From the NCBI RefSeq assembly GCF_017329565.1, contig NZ_JAFMTT010000013.1: a DNA stretch of 64,000 nt; one strand, 5' to 3'. Numbering within the stretch: the first letter of the stretch is position 1; each line of letters begins with the position of its first letter. This DNA comes from Alicyclobacillus mali (GTDB taxonomy: Bacteria > Bacillota > Bacilli > Alicyclobacillales > Alicyclobacillaceae). A program made the translations under genes and the position numbers. The notes under the pieces were generated by a model. The model did no database searches. It saw nothing but the letters and a program-made list of their open reading frames with translations, and had not been told where the DNA came from. Shown in pieces: positions 40,081 to 49,715 of the stretch.

Positions 40081-40680
40081 TCACCTCCTGCCCTGACACA
40101 GCTCAGTCAACCGTCGAGCAAGGGCCCCGAGCGGGATAATCTCGTCCACGAATCCCGCTTCTCTCGCCCTGCGCGGCATGCCGTCGACCACAGCCGTCTC
40201 GGCGGCTTCCGCGATGGCAAATCCCCCGGATTCTCGAATCGCTCTGAGACCCTCTACCCCGTCCCGCCCCATGCCCGTTAACAGAACCCCGATGGTCCAG
40301 ACCTTTGACAGGCGCGCGACGCTCGCAAACAGCGCGTCAATAGAAGGTAGATAAACGTCCGCCTTCGCCGGGGGCCGAACGGCGCAGCGAAGTCCATCGC
40401 CGTCCGCCACAATTTCGGTTCTCCTGCCACCGGGCGCGATATAGCAACACGCTTCCTCCACTTCCAAGCCGCTCCTCGCCTCGCGCACCGTCCAGGCGCT
40501 TTGCGCGTCCAGCCGCTCGGCAAACGATGCCGTGAAATTCCCAGGCAGATGCTGCGCGATCACGACCGCGCATGCGCGGAGACGAGGAAGCTCGCGCAGG
40601 ATGGCCGCAACTGCCGCTGGCCCTCCCGTGGAAGCGCCGATGGCAATGATGGTTCGGACGGCACCATTCCAGCCGCTCAT
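40081..40680 (-). CDS. cheB: CheB-type methylesterase domain without receiver domain
   Basis: CheB removes methyl groups from chemoreceptor glutamates and can deamidate glutamines. The gene encodes only the catalytic domain, about 199 residues. The triad is visible as Ser17 in AIGASTGGPAAV, His44 in VIAQHLPGNFT and Asp140 in LLTGMGRDGVEGL. The ATG overlaps the flhG stop as ATGA, so the absence of an N-terminal receiver is not a start-site error: upstream codons in this frame lie inside flhG and read as arginine-rich noise. Without a receiver the enzyme should not be switched by CheA, and adaptation may rely more on CheC, CheD and CheY. Confidence 0.93.
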   Translation of the reverse strand: MSGWNGAVRTIIAIGASTGGPAAVAAILRELPRLRACAVVIAQHLPGNFTASFAERLDAQSAWTVREARSGLEVEEACCYIAPGGRRTEIVADGDGLRCAVRPPAKADVYLPSIDALFASVARLSKVWTIGVLLTGMGRDGVEGLRAIRESGGFAIAEAAETAVVDGMPRRAREAGFVDEIIPLGALARRLTELCQGRR

Positions 40681-41564
40681 CGCGCAGCTCCTTTCGCACC
40701 CGCATCGCCGCCGAACGTCTGACCACATGCCCGAATCCAACGAGCCAATTGGCGATAATTCGACGCGGCGGGCGATCCCGGCGAGAGCTGCAGGAGCGGA
40801 CGGCGCGCCATGACGCTCTTGACCACAGCCGGATCGTCCCGGATCCACCCGGCGTACACAACGCGCATCTTCAGAAATCTCTCCGCGGCATCCACCAGCC
40901 GCGAGGCTGTATCATCCGCCTCCGCCTTCGATTTCGCCCGGTTGACGACGAGCCACGGCTCGGCGCCAAGGTTTTTGACGTGCATCCATTTCAACAGCGC
41001 ATAGCCATCCGTGATAGCGGTCGGCTCTGGTGTCACCACGCAGATGGGTGTGGCTCCGAATTTCAGCATTCGCTCCGCCAGCGCGTGCACGCCGGGCGCG
41101 CAATCCACGAGCACCCATGCGTATCGCGCCGAGACACGCGCGATGGCGCGCAAGAGCCGTGCCCATCCGTCCTCGCCGATCCCGTCAAAACATCGCCCGC
41201 TGCCGCCTGCCAAAAGATCCACGTGCGGCCTCGTCGCAAGCAGCGCCTCCTCCATCGACGCACCGGCGACGACGTCACACAGCGTGAGAAGGGGCGTCGA
41301 GTCAAACAGAATTTCCACATCGGCAAATCCGGTGTCTGCATCAATCACAAGCACCCGCATCTCGTCTTCGGCGAATGCGAGCGCGAGGTTCACGCACAAA
41401 TTTGACTTGCCTACGCCCCCCTTCCCGCTCATCACGGCAAAGACGGGCGCGGACAGAACGCCCGCGTGTGCCTCGTCCCCTTCCGGCGGCGCATCGCGAT
41501 GCAACTGCTGAGCCTGGATCCACTGGGACATCTGCTCTCGGAGGCGCGACGCCTGATCAGCCAT
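40677..41564 (-). CDS. flhG: MinD-like ATPase FlhG (YlxH)
   Basis: FlhG is the MinD-family ATPase that, with FlhF, controls flagellar number and C-ring assembly. The 295-residue protein has the deviant Walker A motif in VMSGKGGVGKSNLCVNLALA (residues 47-54), DADTGFADVEI and the LVDCAPGV segment. An N-terminal helix with Gln-rich sequence (about 8-22) could stimulate FlhF GTPase as in B. subtilis. It overlaps flhF by eight bases and cheB by four. Confidence 0.93.
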   Translation of the reverse strand: MADQASRLREQMSQWIQAQQLHRDAPPEGDEAHAGVLSAPVFAVMSGKGGVGKSNLCVNLALAFAEDEMRVLVIDADTGFADVEILFDSTPLLTLCDVVAGASMEEALLATRPHVDLLAGGSGRCFDGIGEDGWARLLRAIARVSARYAWVLVDCAPGVHALAERMLKFGATPICVVTPEPTAITDGYALLKWMHVKNLGAEPWLVVNRAKSKAEADDTASRLVDAAERFLKMRVVYAGWIRDDPAVVKSVMARRPLLQLSPGSPAASNYRQLARWIRACGQTFGGDAGAKGAAR

Positions 41565-42705
41565 CGGTGCTTAACTCCTTCCAAGCCGCCGCCAGAAGGT
41601 CCTGGACGGAGAGGATGTCGATATCGTCCGGCACGTTCTGCCCAGTGGTCACGTAGGCGACAGGCGTCTGACAAAGCGCCACGAGGCTGGGGATCATGCC
41701 GACGGATTGCGTCTCATCCAGCTTCGTGAAGATGAACTTGTCCACGTTCAGCGTTTTCGCCATGTTGGCGACTTTCAGTGCATCGGCCGGCTTCGTGGCG
41801 AGCGAGACGACGAGCAGAACCTCATCCGCCTCGACGGGTCCGAGGACGCGTTTGATCTGGTCGATGGAGGCCGCGCTCAGGAAGTTCCGCCCCGCGGTGT
41901 CCACCAGGACGAGATCGCAAGCTGCAAGCGAAGCCAGCGCAGACGGAACTTCGTCCGGCTCATCCGCGATGGCAATCGGGACGTTTAGAATCTCGGCGTA
42001 CGTCTTCAGTTGCGCCACCGCCGCAATGCGAAACGTATCGGTGGTCAGAAGGCCGACGCGCCGCTGACCAGCCAGCACGTGGAGCGCGGCGATCTTGGCG
42101 ATGGTCGTCGTCTTGCCGACGCCGGTAGGCCCCACGAAGGCCACGATTCGGCTGTCTCGCCGAATGGGGGATGGATGGGCGAGCGGGCCGAGATCGGCCT
42201 GAATCGCGCCAATGAGGTCTTGGGCCGAGGCGGTGCCGGATGAGGAGCGATGTGGATGGTCCATAGCCATGCGCGCCCACCGATCCGCGAGCACCCCATC
42301 CACACCCTCGTCCTGCAGGAATCCCCGCCACCGAAGGAGGGGATCGACCTCAGCGCGCATCGGTTCGCGCTCGCGCGTGCGAACGTCCGCGAGCATCTGT
42401 TTGATTTCTGCGATTTCGCTGGCGAGCTGTGACCACATCTGCGGCTCCTGCCAAGAACTTGAGCGTTCGGCGGCGGGGTCCGTCATCGCCCTTTTGAGCG
42501 CCTGGCCGAAGCTCGCCCCGGCGGTGGCGGCGAGTTCTTCCTTCGCCGCCGCCATCACCTCGATGCGGCGCTCCGATCGAAGGCCGAGCCACTTGCGCAC
42601 GCGGATATTCCGCGTGCTCAGGATCACCGCGTCTTGTCCTAACTCGCGTCGGATGGACGCGACGGCCTCCGGCATTTCCTTGACGACATAACGGCGCACG
42701 ATCAC
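41557..42705 (-). CDS. flhF: Flagellar SRP-like GTPase FlhF
   Basis: FlhF is an SRP-family GTPase that places the first flagellar components. The 382-residue protein has a basic N-terminal domain, a linker and the NG GTPase domain with AFVGPTGVGKTTTIAKIAAL (P-loop 192-199), LLTTDTFRIAAVAQL, VDTAGRNFLS and FTKLDETQSVG. It starts at GTG overlapping the flhA stop as GTGA. Confidence 0.96.
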   Translation of the reverse strand: MIVRRYVVKEMPEAVASIRRELGQDAVILSTRNIRVRKWLGLRSERRIEVMAAAKEELAATAGASFGQALKRAMTDPAAERSSSWQEPQMWSQLASEIAEIKQMLADVRTREREPMRAEVDPLLRWRGFLQDEGVDGVLADRWARMAMDHPHRSSSGTASAQDLIGAIQADLGPLAHPSPIRRDSRIVAFVGPTGVGKTTTIAKIAALHVLAGQRRVGLLTTDTFRIAAVAQLKTYAEILNVPIAIADEPDEVPSALASLAACDLVLVDTAGRNFLSAASIDQIKRVLGPVEADEVLLVVSLATKPADALKVANMAKTLNVDKFIFTKLDETQSVGMIPSLVALCQTPVAYVTTGQNVPDDIDILSVQDLLAAAWKELSTDG

Positions 42706-44750
42706 GTCACATTCACCACGCCTCCGCTATGAATCGAGATGGACGGATCCAATTCGGCAAACGACAGGACGGGCAAGTCTGGCACGTAACGGCGAAGCAG
42801 GCGACTGAGCGGGAGGCGGATCCGCGGATGCACTAACAGGACGGGGGATTTGCCCGTGCCCTGAAGATCGGTCCACAGTTCCTTGAGCTTGCGAAAAACC
42901 GCCTGTGCCCTGTGGGGTTCCAGGCCAATGGACATGGAACCGCCTTGTTCCACCACAGCCTGCTGCATCTCTCGCTCGAGGGCCGGATCGAACGTGAGAA
43001 CCGTGAGCCCGTCTTCGCCCTGCATGTATTGCGCGCAGATATGGCGCGACAGACGCTGGCGCACCTTTTCGGTGAGCTGATCCACATCCTGCGTCTGGCG
43101 GCCCGCGTCGGCCAGCGCCTCGAGGATGGTCACGAGATCGCGAATGGGCACGCCCTCTTCGAGCAGATTGCATAGCACGCGCTGGATGTGGCCGAGCGAA
43201 AGCGTCCCGGGATAGACGTCGTCCACCACCGCAGGGTGCGTCTGTTTGAGATGTTCGAGCAGTTCCTTGACCTGCTGGCGGCCAAGCAACTCGTGCGCGT
43301 GGCGCCTAAGCACCTCGGTCAGGTGCGTGGCCATCACAGACGGCGGATCGACGACCGTATACCCACTCGCCTCCGCGCGCAACTTCATCTCGCCTGTCAC
43401 CCAGAGCGCGGGCAGGCCGAACGTGGGGTCCTTCGTCGGAATGCCTTTGATTTCGGGGTTGTCCACCCCGGGGCTCAGCGCGAGCCAGTGTCCCATGAGA
43501 ATTTCGCCTCGCGCGACCTCAACACCTTTTAGCTTGATGACATACTGCGTTGGTTTGAGAAGCACGTTGTCTCGCATGCGCACCATGGGGAGCACGACGC
43601 CGAGATCCGTGGCGAGCTGCCTTCGGATCATCGCGACGCGCTCCATGAAATCCCCGCCCTGCCGCGCATCCACCAGCGGGATGAGGCCATAGCCGAATTC
43701 GAACTCTACCGGCTCGACCGTGATGAGTTGGTAGACGTTCTCTGGCTTCTTCGCCTCGGAACGCTTCTGCCGCGCCTTCTCCTCTTCCGCCCGCTTCTGC
43801 TCCTGCGCCCGACCGCGCTCGGCCCGCCGAGCCATTAGGATTGCACCGCCGGCGATAGGGATGACCGGCACGAAGCCAATGGGCGTGATGAGGCCCAGCA
43901 AAACCATGGCGCCGCTTACCACGTAGAGGGCACGGGCGTATCCAAAGACCTGCTTGACCACGTCGGCGCCCATGTTTTGGTCTGTGGCGGCGCGCGATAC
44001 CATGAGGCCCGTGGCCGTCGACAGGAGGAGGGCGGGAATCTGACTGACCAAACCGTCGCCCACCGAGAGCATCGTGTACGTGTGCAACGCCTCGTTGAAC
44101 GAGTCGTGCTGCATCGCGACGCCGATGATGAGCCCCGCGACGACGTTGATGGCCACGATGACCATGGACGCGATCGCGTCGCCCTTCACAAACTTCGAAG
44201 CGCCGTCCATCGCTCCGTAAAAGTCGGCCTCCTGCTGAATTTTCTCGCGCCGCCTGCGCGCCTCGGCCTCCTGAATCAATCCGGCGTTCAGATCCGCGTC
44301 AATGGCGAGCTGTTTGCCGGGCATCGCGTCGAGCGTGAAGCGGGCCGCCACCTCCGCCACGCGCTCCGCTCCGCGCGTAATGACCACGTATTGCACCACA
44401 ATGATGATGAGGAACACGATAAATCCGACGACCGGGTTGTTTCCGATGACGAAGTTGCCGAAGGTCTGAATGACGGCCCCCGCGTTGCCCTGGCTCAGGA
44501 TGAGCCGCGTCGTCGAGATGTTGAGTGACAGTCGATACAGCGTGGTGACCAGGAGCAGCGACGGAAAAATGGAAAACTCGAGCGGCTCGGACGTGTTCAT
44601 GGCGACGAGAAGAATGGTCATGGACACGAACATGTTGAACAGAATCAGCACGTCCAACAGCGGGCGCGGAATGGGAATGACGATCATCACGATGGTCCAA
44701 AGGACAAACAGCATGACCATCAGATCGGTCCGCTTCAACCACTTGGCCAT
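42702..44750 (-). CDS. flhA: Flagellar export gate protein FlhA
   Basis: FlhA is the large gate subunit of the flagellar type III secretion system. The 682-residue protein has about eight N-terminal membrane helices including the FHIPEP signature around LYRLSLNISTTRLIL, a polar loop with DLNAGLIQEAEAR, and a large cytoplasmic domain from about residue 340 that forms the nonameric ring and binds chaperone-substrate complexes. It is of normal length. Confidence 0.97.
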   Translation of the reverse strand: MAKWLKRTDLMVMLFVLWTIVMIVIPIPRPLLDVLILFNMFVSMTILLVAMNTSEPLEFSIFPSLLLVTTLYRLSLNISTTRLILSQGNAGAVIQTFGNFVIGNNPVVGFIVFLIIIVVQYVVITRGAERVAEVAARFTLDAMPGKQLAIDADLNAGLIQEAEARRRREKIQQEADFYGAMDGASKFVKGDAIASMVIVAINVVAGLIIGVAMQHDSFNEALHTYTMLSVGDGLVSQIPALLLSTATGLMVSRAATDQNMGADVVKQVFGYARALYVVSGAMVLLGLITPIGFVPVIPIAGGAILMARRAERGRAQEQKRAEEEKARQKRSEAKKPENVYQLITVEPVEFEFGYGLIPLVDARQGGDFMERVAMIRRQLATDLGVVLPMVRMRDNVLLKPTQYVIKLKGVEVARGEILMGHWLALSPGVDNPEIKGIPTKDPTFGLPALWVTGEMKLRAEASGYTVVDPPSVMATHLTEVLRRHAHELLGRQQVKELLEHLKQTHPAVVDDVYPGTLSLGHIQRVLCNLLEEGVPIRDLVTILEALADAGRQTQDVDQLTEKVRQRLSRHICAQYMQGEDGLTVLTFDPALEREMQQAVVEQGGSMSIGLEPHRAQAVFRKLKELWTDLQGTGKSPVLLVHPRIRLPLSRLLRRYVPDLPVLSFAELDPSISIHSGGVVNVT

Positions 44751-44756
44751 CGCTCG

Positions 44757-45842
44757 TCACCTCCTCCCCTTCGCGCGCATGCGATACACATAGGCGAGCA
44801 CCTCCGCGACCGCCTGGTACAGGTCCGGAGGGATCTCTTGACCGACGTCGACCGTCCGATACAGCGCCTGCGCAAGCGGAGGATTCTCCACAAGCGGAAC
44901 TTCATGCTCCTCGGCCCGCCTACGGATCTCCTGGGCGACAAAATCCGCGCCTTTCGCCACCACCTGCGGCGCGTTCATCGTCTCGCTCTGGTACGCCAGG
45001 GCCACCGCGTAGTGCGTCGGGTTCGTGATGACGACGTCCGCTTTCGCGACGTTCTGCATCATCCGCCGCGAGGCGATCTGCCGGGCGCGCCGGCGCACGG
45101 CGGACTTGAGGAGCGGATTGCCTTCCGTCTCTTTCAGTTCGTCCTTCAGCTCCTGCTTGGACATGCGAAGGCTGCGCTCCAGGCTGTATCGTTGGTAAGC
45201 GTAGTCCAATGCCGCGATCACGACCATCGCGCACGCAACGCGAATCGCGAGGTTGAACACGGATCGGCCGATGAGCCCCGGAATCGCCTGAAGTTGGACG
45301 GCGGACAAGTTCACCAACTCGTGGGAAAGCGACGCGAGCGACGTGTACGCGACGCCCGCCACGGCCGCGAGCTTGAGCAGCGACTTCAGCGCTTCAAGTG
45401 CGCCTTGAAGGCTTGCGATCCGACGCAACCCCGTCGCCGGCGAGATACGCTGGAAGTCTGGCAGCAGAAGCTGCGGGGCAAACATCGGTCGCACCTGCAT
45501 CACTGCCGCGGCGAGCCCCACCACAATGGCCACGGCCGCGATGGGCACCATGATTCTCGCCGCCGCCATGACCTGGGTCGCCATGAGAGCGCGTACGCCA
45601 TCCACCGTCCACGACTTCAGGCCGGAGCCGACGAGATCGCGCTGAATCAGGTTTTCCCATTCACCCCACACGTCGGGCCCCAAAACGCGCAGCGCCACAA
45701 GCACCGCGGCGAAGGCCACCGCGGAGGTGAGCTCTGGGCTGCGGGCCACTCGGCCTTCCTTGCGAGCTTCCTGCCGCCGCCTGGGCGTCGCCCGCTCAGT
45801 GCGCTCGCCCGCGGCAAATCGCTGGAGTTGCAGCGTCCGCAT
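44757..45842 (-). CDS. flhB: Flagellar export switch protein FlhB
   Basis: FlhB switches export specificity from rod/hook to filament proteins. The 361-residue protein has four membrane segments and the self-cleavage motif NPTH at about residues 274-277 inside VVITNPTHYAVALAY. The N-terminal TERATPRRRQEARKEG segment is typical. It follows fliR by three bases. Confidence 0.96.
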   Translation of the reverse strand: MRTLQLQRFAAGERTERATPRRRQEARKEGRVARSPELTSAVAFAAVLVALRVLGPDVWGEWENLIQRDLVGSGLKSWTVDGVRALMATQVMAAARIMVPIAAVAIVVGLAAAVMQVRPMFAPQLLLPDFQRISPATGLRRIASLQGALEALKSLLKLAAVAGVAYTSLASLSHELVNLSAVQLQAIPGLIGRSVFNLAIRVACAMVVIAALDYAYQRYSLERSLRMSKQELKDELKETEGNPLLKSAVRRRARQIASRRMMQNVAKADVVITNPTHYAVALAYQSETMNAPQVVAKGADFVAQEIRRRAEEHEVPLVENPPLAQALYRTVDVGQEIPPDLYQAVAEVLAYVYRMRAKGRR

Positions 45843-45845
45843 CCT

Positions 45846-46622
45846 TCACCCTCCGACTAGGCGCATGACACTTTGCAGATCGAGAAACATGACGTTGAAC
45901 AACTGGCGAAACAAGGCCACCGTGATGGGCATGGCGACAGCGAATGAAGCGAGTCCGACAAACAGTTTGGCCGGCAGTTCGACGACAAACGCGTTCATCT
46001 GCGGTACGGCCCTGGATAGAAGCGCGAACGTGACGTCGCAGAGAAACAGACTTGCGAACACAGGCAGCGCCACGTCCACGCCCATCAGCATCACCGTAGC
46101 CATGGTCTGTGCACAGAGCGCCATCCAGTCTGTCGGCAGGTGCCAATCGGCGATGGGAATGAGCCGGAACGACTCCATCACGGCGCTCGCCAGGCCGCCG
46201 AGCCCCCCCATGCCAATGAACAGAAGCGAGAACCACACGCTGTACACGCTGGTGAACACGCCGGCCTGCTGGGCAAAGCCCGGCATCGCGAGGTCCGCAA
46301 CGGCCATGCCGATTTGGAGATCCACCAGTTGACCCGCGATGTTGATGGTGTTGAAAATCCACGTAGCCACAAAACCCAGCAATACCCCGACGACCGCCTC
46401 GAGCGCGAAGTCGACCAGAAAAGCCCCCGGCTCGTTCGAGAGGTCGGGTACCGTTGCGTGGACGGAAGGAACCGCAAACGCGGCCAATGCTAGCGCAAGG
46501 GCCACCTTGGCGAAATTCGGCCAATACACGCTCGACAAAATGGGGGCGGCGAGGATGAATCCGCTTGTCCTTGCGGCCATAAGCAGATACAGATTGAAAT
46601 GCGCGAGCACGTCGTTTGCCAT
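45846..46622 (-). CDS. fliR: Flagellar export protein FliR
   Basis: FliR is a core membrane subunit of the export gate with FliP and FliQ. The 258-residue protein is highly hydrophobic with about six membrane segments. Its ATG directly follows the fliQ TAA with no ribosome binding site, suggesting translational coupling. Confidence 0.95.
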   Translation of the reverse strand: MANDVLAHFNLYLLMAARTSGFILAAPILSSVYWPNFAKVALALALAAFAVPSVHATVPDLSNEPGAFLVDFALEAVVGVLLGFVATWIFNTINIAGQLVDLQIGMAVADLAMPGFAQQAGVFTSVYSVWFSLLFIGMGGLGGLASAVMESFRLIPIADWHLPTDWMALCAQTMATVMLMGVDVALPVFASLFLCDVTFALLSRAVPQMNAFVVELPAKLFVGLASFAVAMPITVALFRQLFNVMFLDLQSVMRLVGG

Positions 46623-46892
46623 TTACATCACATACTGCATCAAGTTTCCTAGGATCGCATTCGTGAAGTCGAGCAGGTTCTGCAGCATCCAAGGCCCGAA
46701 GGCCAGGAGAGCGATCACGACGGCGATAATCTTCGGTATGAATGCCAGCGTCTGCTCCTGCAGCTGCGTCGTCGCCTGAAAAATGCTCACGACGAGCCCC
46801 ATGGCCAATCCGAGCAGAAGGACCGGTGCCGTGATTTTCACGACGAGCCACATCACCTGGGCCGCAAGGCCGATCACGTACGTATCGGTCAT
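46623..46892 (-). CDS. fliQ: Flagellar export protein FliQ
   Basis: FliQ is the small gate subunit with two membrane helices. The 89-residue protein is of standard length and shows VSIFQATTQLQEQTLAFIPK and the following hydrophobic helix of the family. GGAGGG lies eight bases before the ATG. Confidence 0.95.
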   Translation of the reverse strand: MTDTYVIGLAAQVMWLVVKITAPVLLLGLAMGLVVSIFQATTQLQEQTLAFIPKIIAVVIALLAFGPWMLQNLLDFTNAILGNLMQYVM

Positions 46893-46909
46893 CGGAGTCC
46901 CTCCTTGCG

Positions 46910-47728
46910 CTATGAGGCATAGCCAGCCAACAGCGATTTGACGACGAGGTACCAGCCGTTGACCATCACAAACAACAGCACCTTGAACGGAAGCGAGATC
47001 ATCACCGGTGGCAACATCATCATGCCCATGGACATGAGCGTCGTGGATACGACGAGATCGATGACCAGGAACGGAAGGTAGATCATGAAGCCAATTTGGA
47101 ACGCCGTCTGCAACTCACTCAGGGTGAACGCCGGCACCAACGCAGACATCGCGATGCTTTCAGGGTGGCGCTCCATCTCGGTGGTCAGCGTCTCATGCCG
47201 ATAAGCGAGAAAGAGTTCCAAATCCTGCGTCCGCGTCTGCTTCGCCATGAACACCTTGAACGGGGCCTCCGCCCGCTCGATGGCCGCCGTCTGGGAGATC
47301 TGCCCCCGCAAATACGGCTGCAGCGCCTCATGATTTGCCTGTTGCAGCGTGGGCTGCATCACGAAGAGCGTGATGAACAGCGCGAGGCCGACCAGCACCT
47401 GGTTCGGCGGCGAGGTCTGCAGCGATAGTGCGTTGCGCACGAAGGATAAGACCACAATGACGCGTGTGAAGCAAGTCATCAGGATGAGCGCGGCCGGCGC
47501 AAGCGTCAGAACGGTCAGGAGGAGAACGATTTTCACCGTATTGGCAACAGAGGTGGGCCCCGAACCGCCGACGGACACACTCACCCCCGGAATGGCGGGT
47601 ACGCTCGGCGAGGTCTGCGCGTGCACAAATGACGGATGAAACGCCATGAGGCAGAGTGCTATCCACAGCGCGACACCGGAAGCCCCCGCAAAGCGCAACC
47701 GCTGCCGCGCCTTTTTTGTCCACCTCAT
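46910..47728 (-). CDS. fliP: Flagellar export protein FliP
   Basis: FliP forms the pentameric core of the export gate. The 272-residue protein begins with a cleavable-type signal sequence ending near FVHAQ, followed by FTRVIVVLSFVRNALSLQ, a polar region, and the membrane segments around PFLVIDLVVSTTLMSMGMMM. The ATG overlaps the fliO stop as ATGA. The longest open frame extends far upstream through fliO but has no coding character. Confidence 0.96.
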   Translation of the reverse strand: MRWTKKARQRLRFAGASGVALWIALCLMAFHPSFVHAQTSPSVPAIPGVSVSVGGSGPTSVANTVKIVLLLTVLTLAPAALILMTCFTRVIVVLSFVRNALSLQTSPPNQVLVGLALFITLFVMQPTLQQANHEALQPYLRGQISQTAAIERAEAPFKVFMAKQTRTQDLELFLAYRHETLTTEMERHPESIAMSALVPAFTLSELQTAFQIGFMIYLPFLVIDLVVSTTLMSMGMMMLPPVMISLPFKVLLFVMVNGWYLVVKSLLAGYAS

Positions 47729-48186
47729 TCGTCCCGCCGCCTTTCTCTCAACCGCTCCAAAGCCTCGCGCAGTGCGGCGCCAAAGCCATCCGCGTCGTCC
47801 GCGAGTTCCTCGTGCAAACCGATGTAGGCGTCCGTCACATCCGCCAAGAGCCGCACATCCTCGCCCACCCCTATCAGAAACAGCCTCTCGCCTACCTGCA
47901 CCACTTGCACCGACTTGTTGGGCGCCACTTGGCGAGCGGCCACCACCTCGATCTGACCGCGCGCCGCAACGCCTGCGCGCCTTCCCAGCACTCGAAACAG
48001 GACCGCGATGAGCAACAGCACGAGCACAAGTGCCACCACGAGCTGAATGTACGCCCACACACCGCCACTCGCCGCGATGGGCTCCGCCTTGGCGGCCCAT
48101 GCGGTGCGCGGCATCATCAGGACGATGGCAGGCGCCAGTGCGCTCCCCGCCTGCCCAACCGCGGTCCAACGCCCCAACCGATGCAT
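47725..48186 (-). CDS. fliO: Flagellar biosynthesis protein FliO (FliZ-like)
   Basis: FliO helps FliP assemble. The 153-residue protein has a signal-like N-terminus, one strong membrane helix (YIQLVVALVLVLLLIAVLF) and a cytoplasmic domain with VVAARQVAPNKSVQVVQVG, matching the FliO family. The ATG shares a base with the cheY TGA. It precedes fliP as in B. subtilis. Confidence 0.9.
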   Translation of the reverse strand: MHRLGRWTAVGQAGSALAPAIVLMMPRTAWAAKAEPIAASGGVWAYIQLVVALVLVLLLIAVLFRVLGRRAGVAARGQIEVVAARQVAPNKSVQVVQVGERLFLIGVGEDVRLLADVTDAYIGLHEELADDADGFGAALREALERLRERRRDE

Positions 48187-48545
48187 CACCTGAGCGCCTT
48201 CTGCACCGCTTCGACGACGCGATCGGCCTGAAACGGCTTGACGATAAAGTCCTTGGCGCCCGCCTGAATCGCCTCGATGACCATCGCCTGCTGCCCCATG
48301 GCGGAGCACACGATAATGCGCGCGTTCGGGTCGATTTGCCGAATGCGCTTGATCGCTTCGATCCCGTCCACCTCTGGCATGGTGATGTCCATCGTCACGA
48401 GGTCTGGCTGAAGCTCTTGATAACGCTCGACGGCCTGCGCGCCGTCCGCCGCCTCTCCCACGACCTCGTGTCCGTTCTTGGTCAGGATGTCCTTGATCAT
48501 CATCCGCATGAAGGCAGCGTCGTCCACCACCAGAATGTTTGCCAT
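48186..48545 (-). CDS. cheY: Chemotaxis response regulator CheY
   Basis: CheY-P binds the flagellar switch and sets rotation bias. The 119-residue receiver domain has the acidic pair Asp8-Asp9, the phosphorylated Asp53 in VTMDITMPEVDG and Lys103 in IVKPFQ. It sits between fliY and fliO. Its phosphatases would be FliY and CheC, both encoded nearby. Confidence 0.96.
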   Translation of the reverse strand: MANILVVDDAAFMRMMIKDILTKNGHEVVGEAADGAQAVERYQELQPDLVTMDITMPEVDGIEAIKRIRQIDPNARIIVCSAMGQQAMVIEAIQAGAKDFIVKPFQADRVVEAVQKALR

Positions 48546-48575
48546 CGCTCATGCCTCCCACCTTGTGTTCCGCAT

Positions 48576-49715
48576 TTAGGGCAGCGGATCGATCCGCTTG
48601 TCCGCCTGCACGATGTCCGTGACGCGCACTCCGAAATTTTCGTCGATCACGACCACTTCCCCAATCGCGATCTTCTTTTGGTTCACGTAGATGTCCACCG
48701 GTTCACCAGCGAGTTTGTCCAGTTCCAGAATGGAGCCTGGGGCAAGCTCCAGGATCTCACGAATCAATTTTCTCGCCCGGCCGAGCTCCACCGTCACATT
48801 GAGCGGGACGTCGTACAACAGCGACAGATTGGCCACTGAGCTCCCGTCGCGGGGCGAAGGCCCGTCGTCAAAATCTGCAAACGCCGGTCGCCGGACAGAG
48901 ACGCTCGGGACCTCCTCTTCGCGCCCGCGAGCCGCCTGCCCACCGTCCCCAACCTTCTCAAGCGTCTTTGCGCTCTCCGTGGCGCCTCCATCGCCATCGC
49001 GCCGGTCGTCCGAATCCGGCGGCTCAGGTGCGATGGCCTCGGTATGTATGTGCATGGACTGGACCAACTCGCGCGCAAACGGGACAGGCATCAACTGCAT
49101 GATGTGCGAATCGATGAGTTCGTGGACGTGAAGGCGAAACTCGACGTTGACCAACTGTTCCGCCGATCCAAAAGCGGCCTGCGCCTCGTCTGGCGTGAAC
49201 GTCACCACCCGCACGGATGGCGGAGAGATGTTGATGTACCGGCCGAACAGCTGGCTCATGGCCGTCGCCGCACTGCCCATCATCTGATTCATCGCCTCGC
49301 CGACGGCGCTCAACTCCAGCTCGCCAAGGTCGCCCGTGGACTCCCCCGGCGTGCGCCCTATCATGAGATCCGCGATTCGCCTGGCGTCCTCAATTTCGAT
49401 CGCCAGCGCGTTCGTTCCCTGCAGGCCTTCCGTAAAATCCACCTGCACCAACACATACGGAGTCGGGAATCGGCTCTCCACCTCAGAGCGAGGGAGGATG
49501 CTCACGACGGGCGTGGTGATGTCGACCCGTCGGCCGAGCAAGGACGAGAGCGAAGTGGCAGCCGATCCGAAACAAATATTCCCGAGCTCCCCGAGGACGT
49601 CGATTTCTCCCTCCGTCAACGGCCCCTGCCCACCGCCGGCGGCCGCTTGCTCAGCCACACCGGCCCTCAGCAGGGCGTCGATCTCGTCCTGGGACAGCTT
49701 CATCTCACCGTCCAC
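48576..49715 (-). CDS. fliY: Flagellar switch and CheY-P phosphatase FliY
   Basis: FliY combines a CheC-like phosphatase with a FliN switch domain. The protein is about 379 residues. LSQDEIDALLRAG near the start is the CheY-binding helix; two CheC-type signatures follow (EIDVLGELGNICFGSAATSL and SAVGEAMNQMMGSAATAM), then an acidic linker (about 235-290) and the FliN/SpoA domain (VPLNVTVELGRARKLIREIL). The ATG at 49715 has GGGAGG nine bases upstream; the 49703 ATG is an alternative. It overlaps the end of fliM. Confidence 0.94.
   Translation of the reverse strand: MDGEMKLSQDEIDALLRAGVAEQAAAGGGQGPLTEGEIDVLGELGNICFGSAATSLSSLLGRRVDITTPVVSILPRSEVESRFPTPYVLVQVDFTEGLQGTNALAIEIEDARRIADLMIGRTPGESTGDLGELELSAVGEAMNQMMGSAATAMSQLFGRYINISPPSVRVVTFTPDEAQAAFGSAEQLVNVEFRLHVHELIDSHIMQLMPVPFARELVQSMHIHTEAIAPEPPDSDDRRDGDGGATESAKTLEKVGDGGQAARGREEEVPSVSVRRPAFADFDDGPSPRDGSSVANLSLLYDVPLNVTVELGRARKLIREILELAPGSILELDKLAGEPVDIYVNQKKIAIGEVVVIDENFGVRVTDIVQADKRIDPLP

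Noticed and set aside
40681..40848. Upstream extension of the CheB frame
   Set aside because: These codons lie inside flhG, encode an Arg/Ser-rich stretch and contain no receiver-domain acidic pocket or lysine.
47729..48169. Upstream extension of the FliP frame
   Set aside because: It overlaps fliO out of frame; FliP has a good signal sequence starting at 47728.
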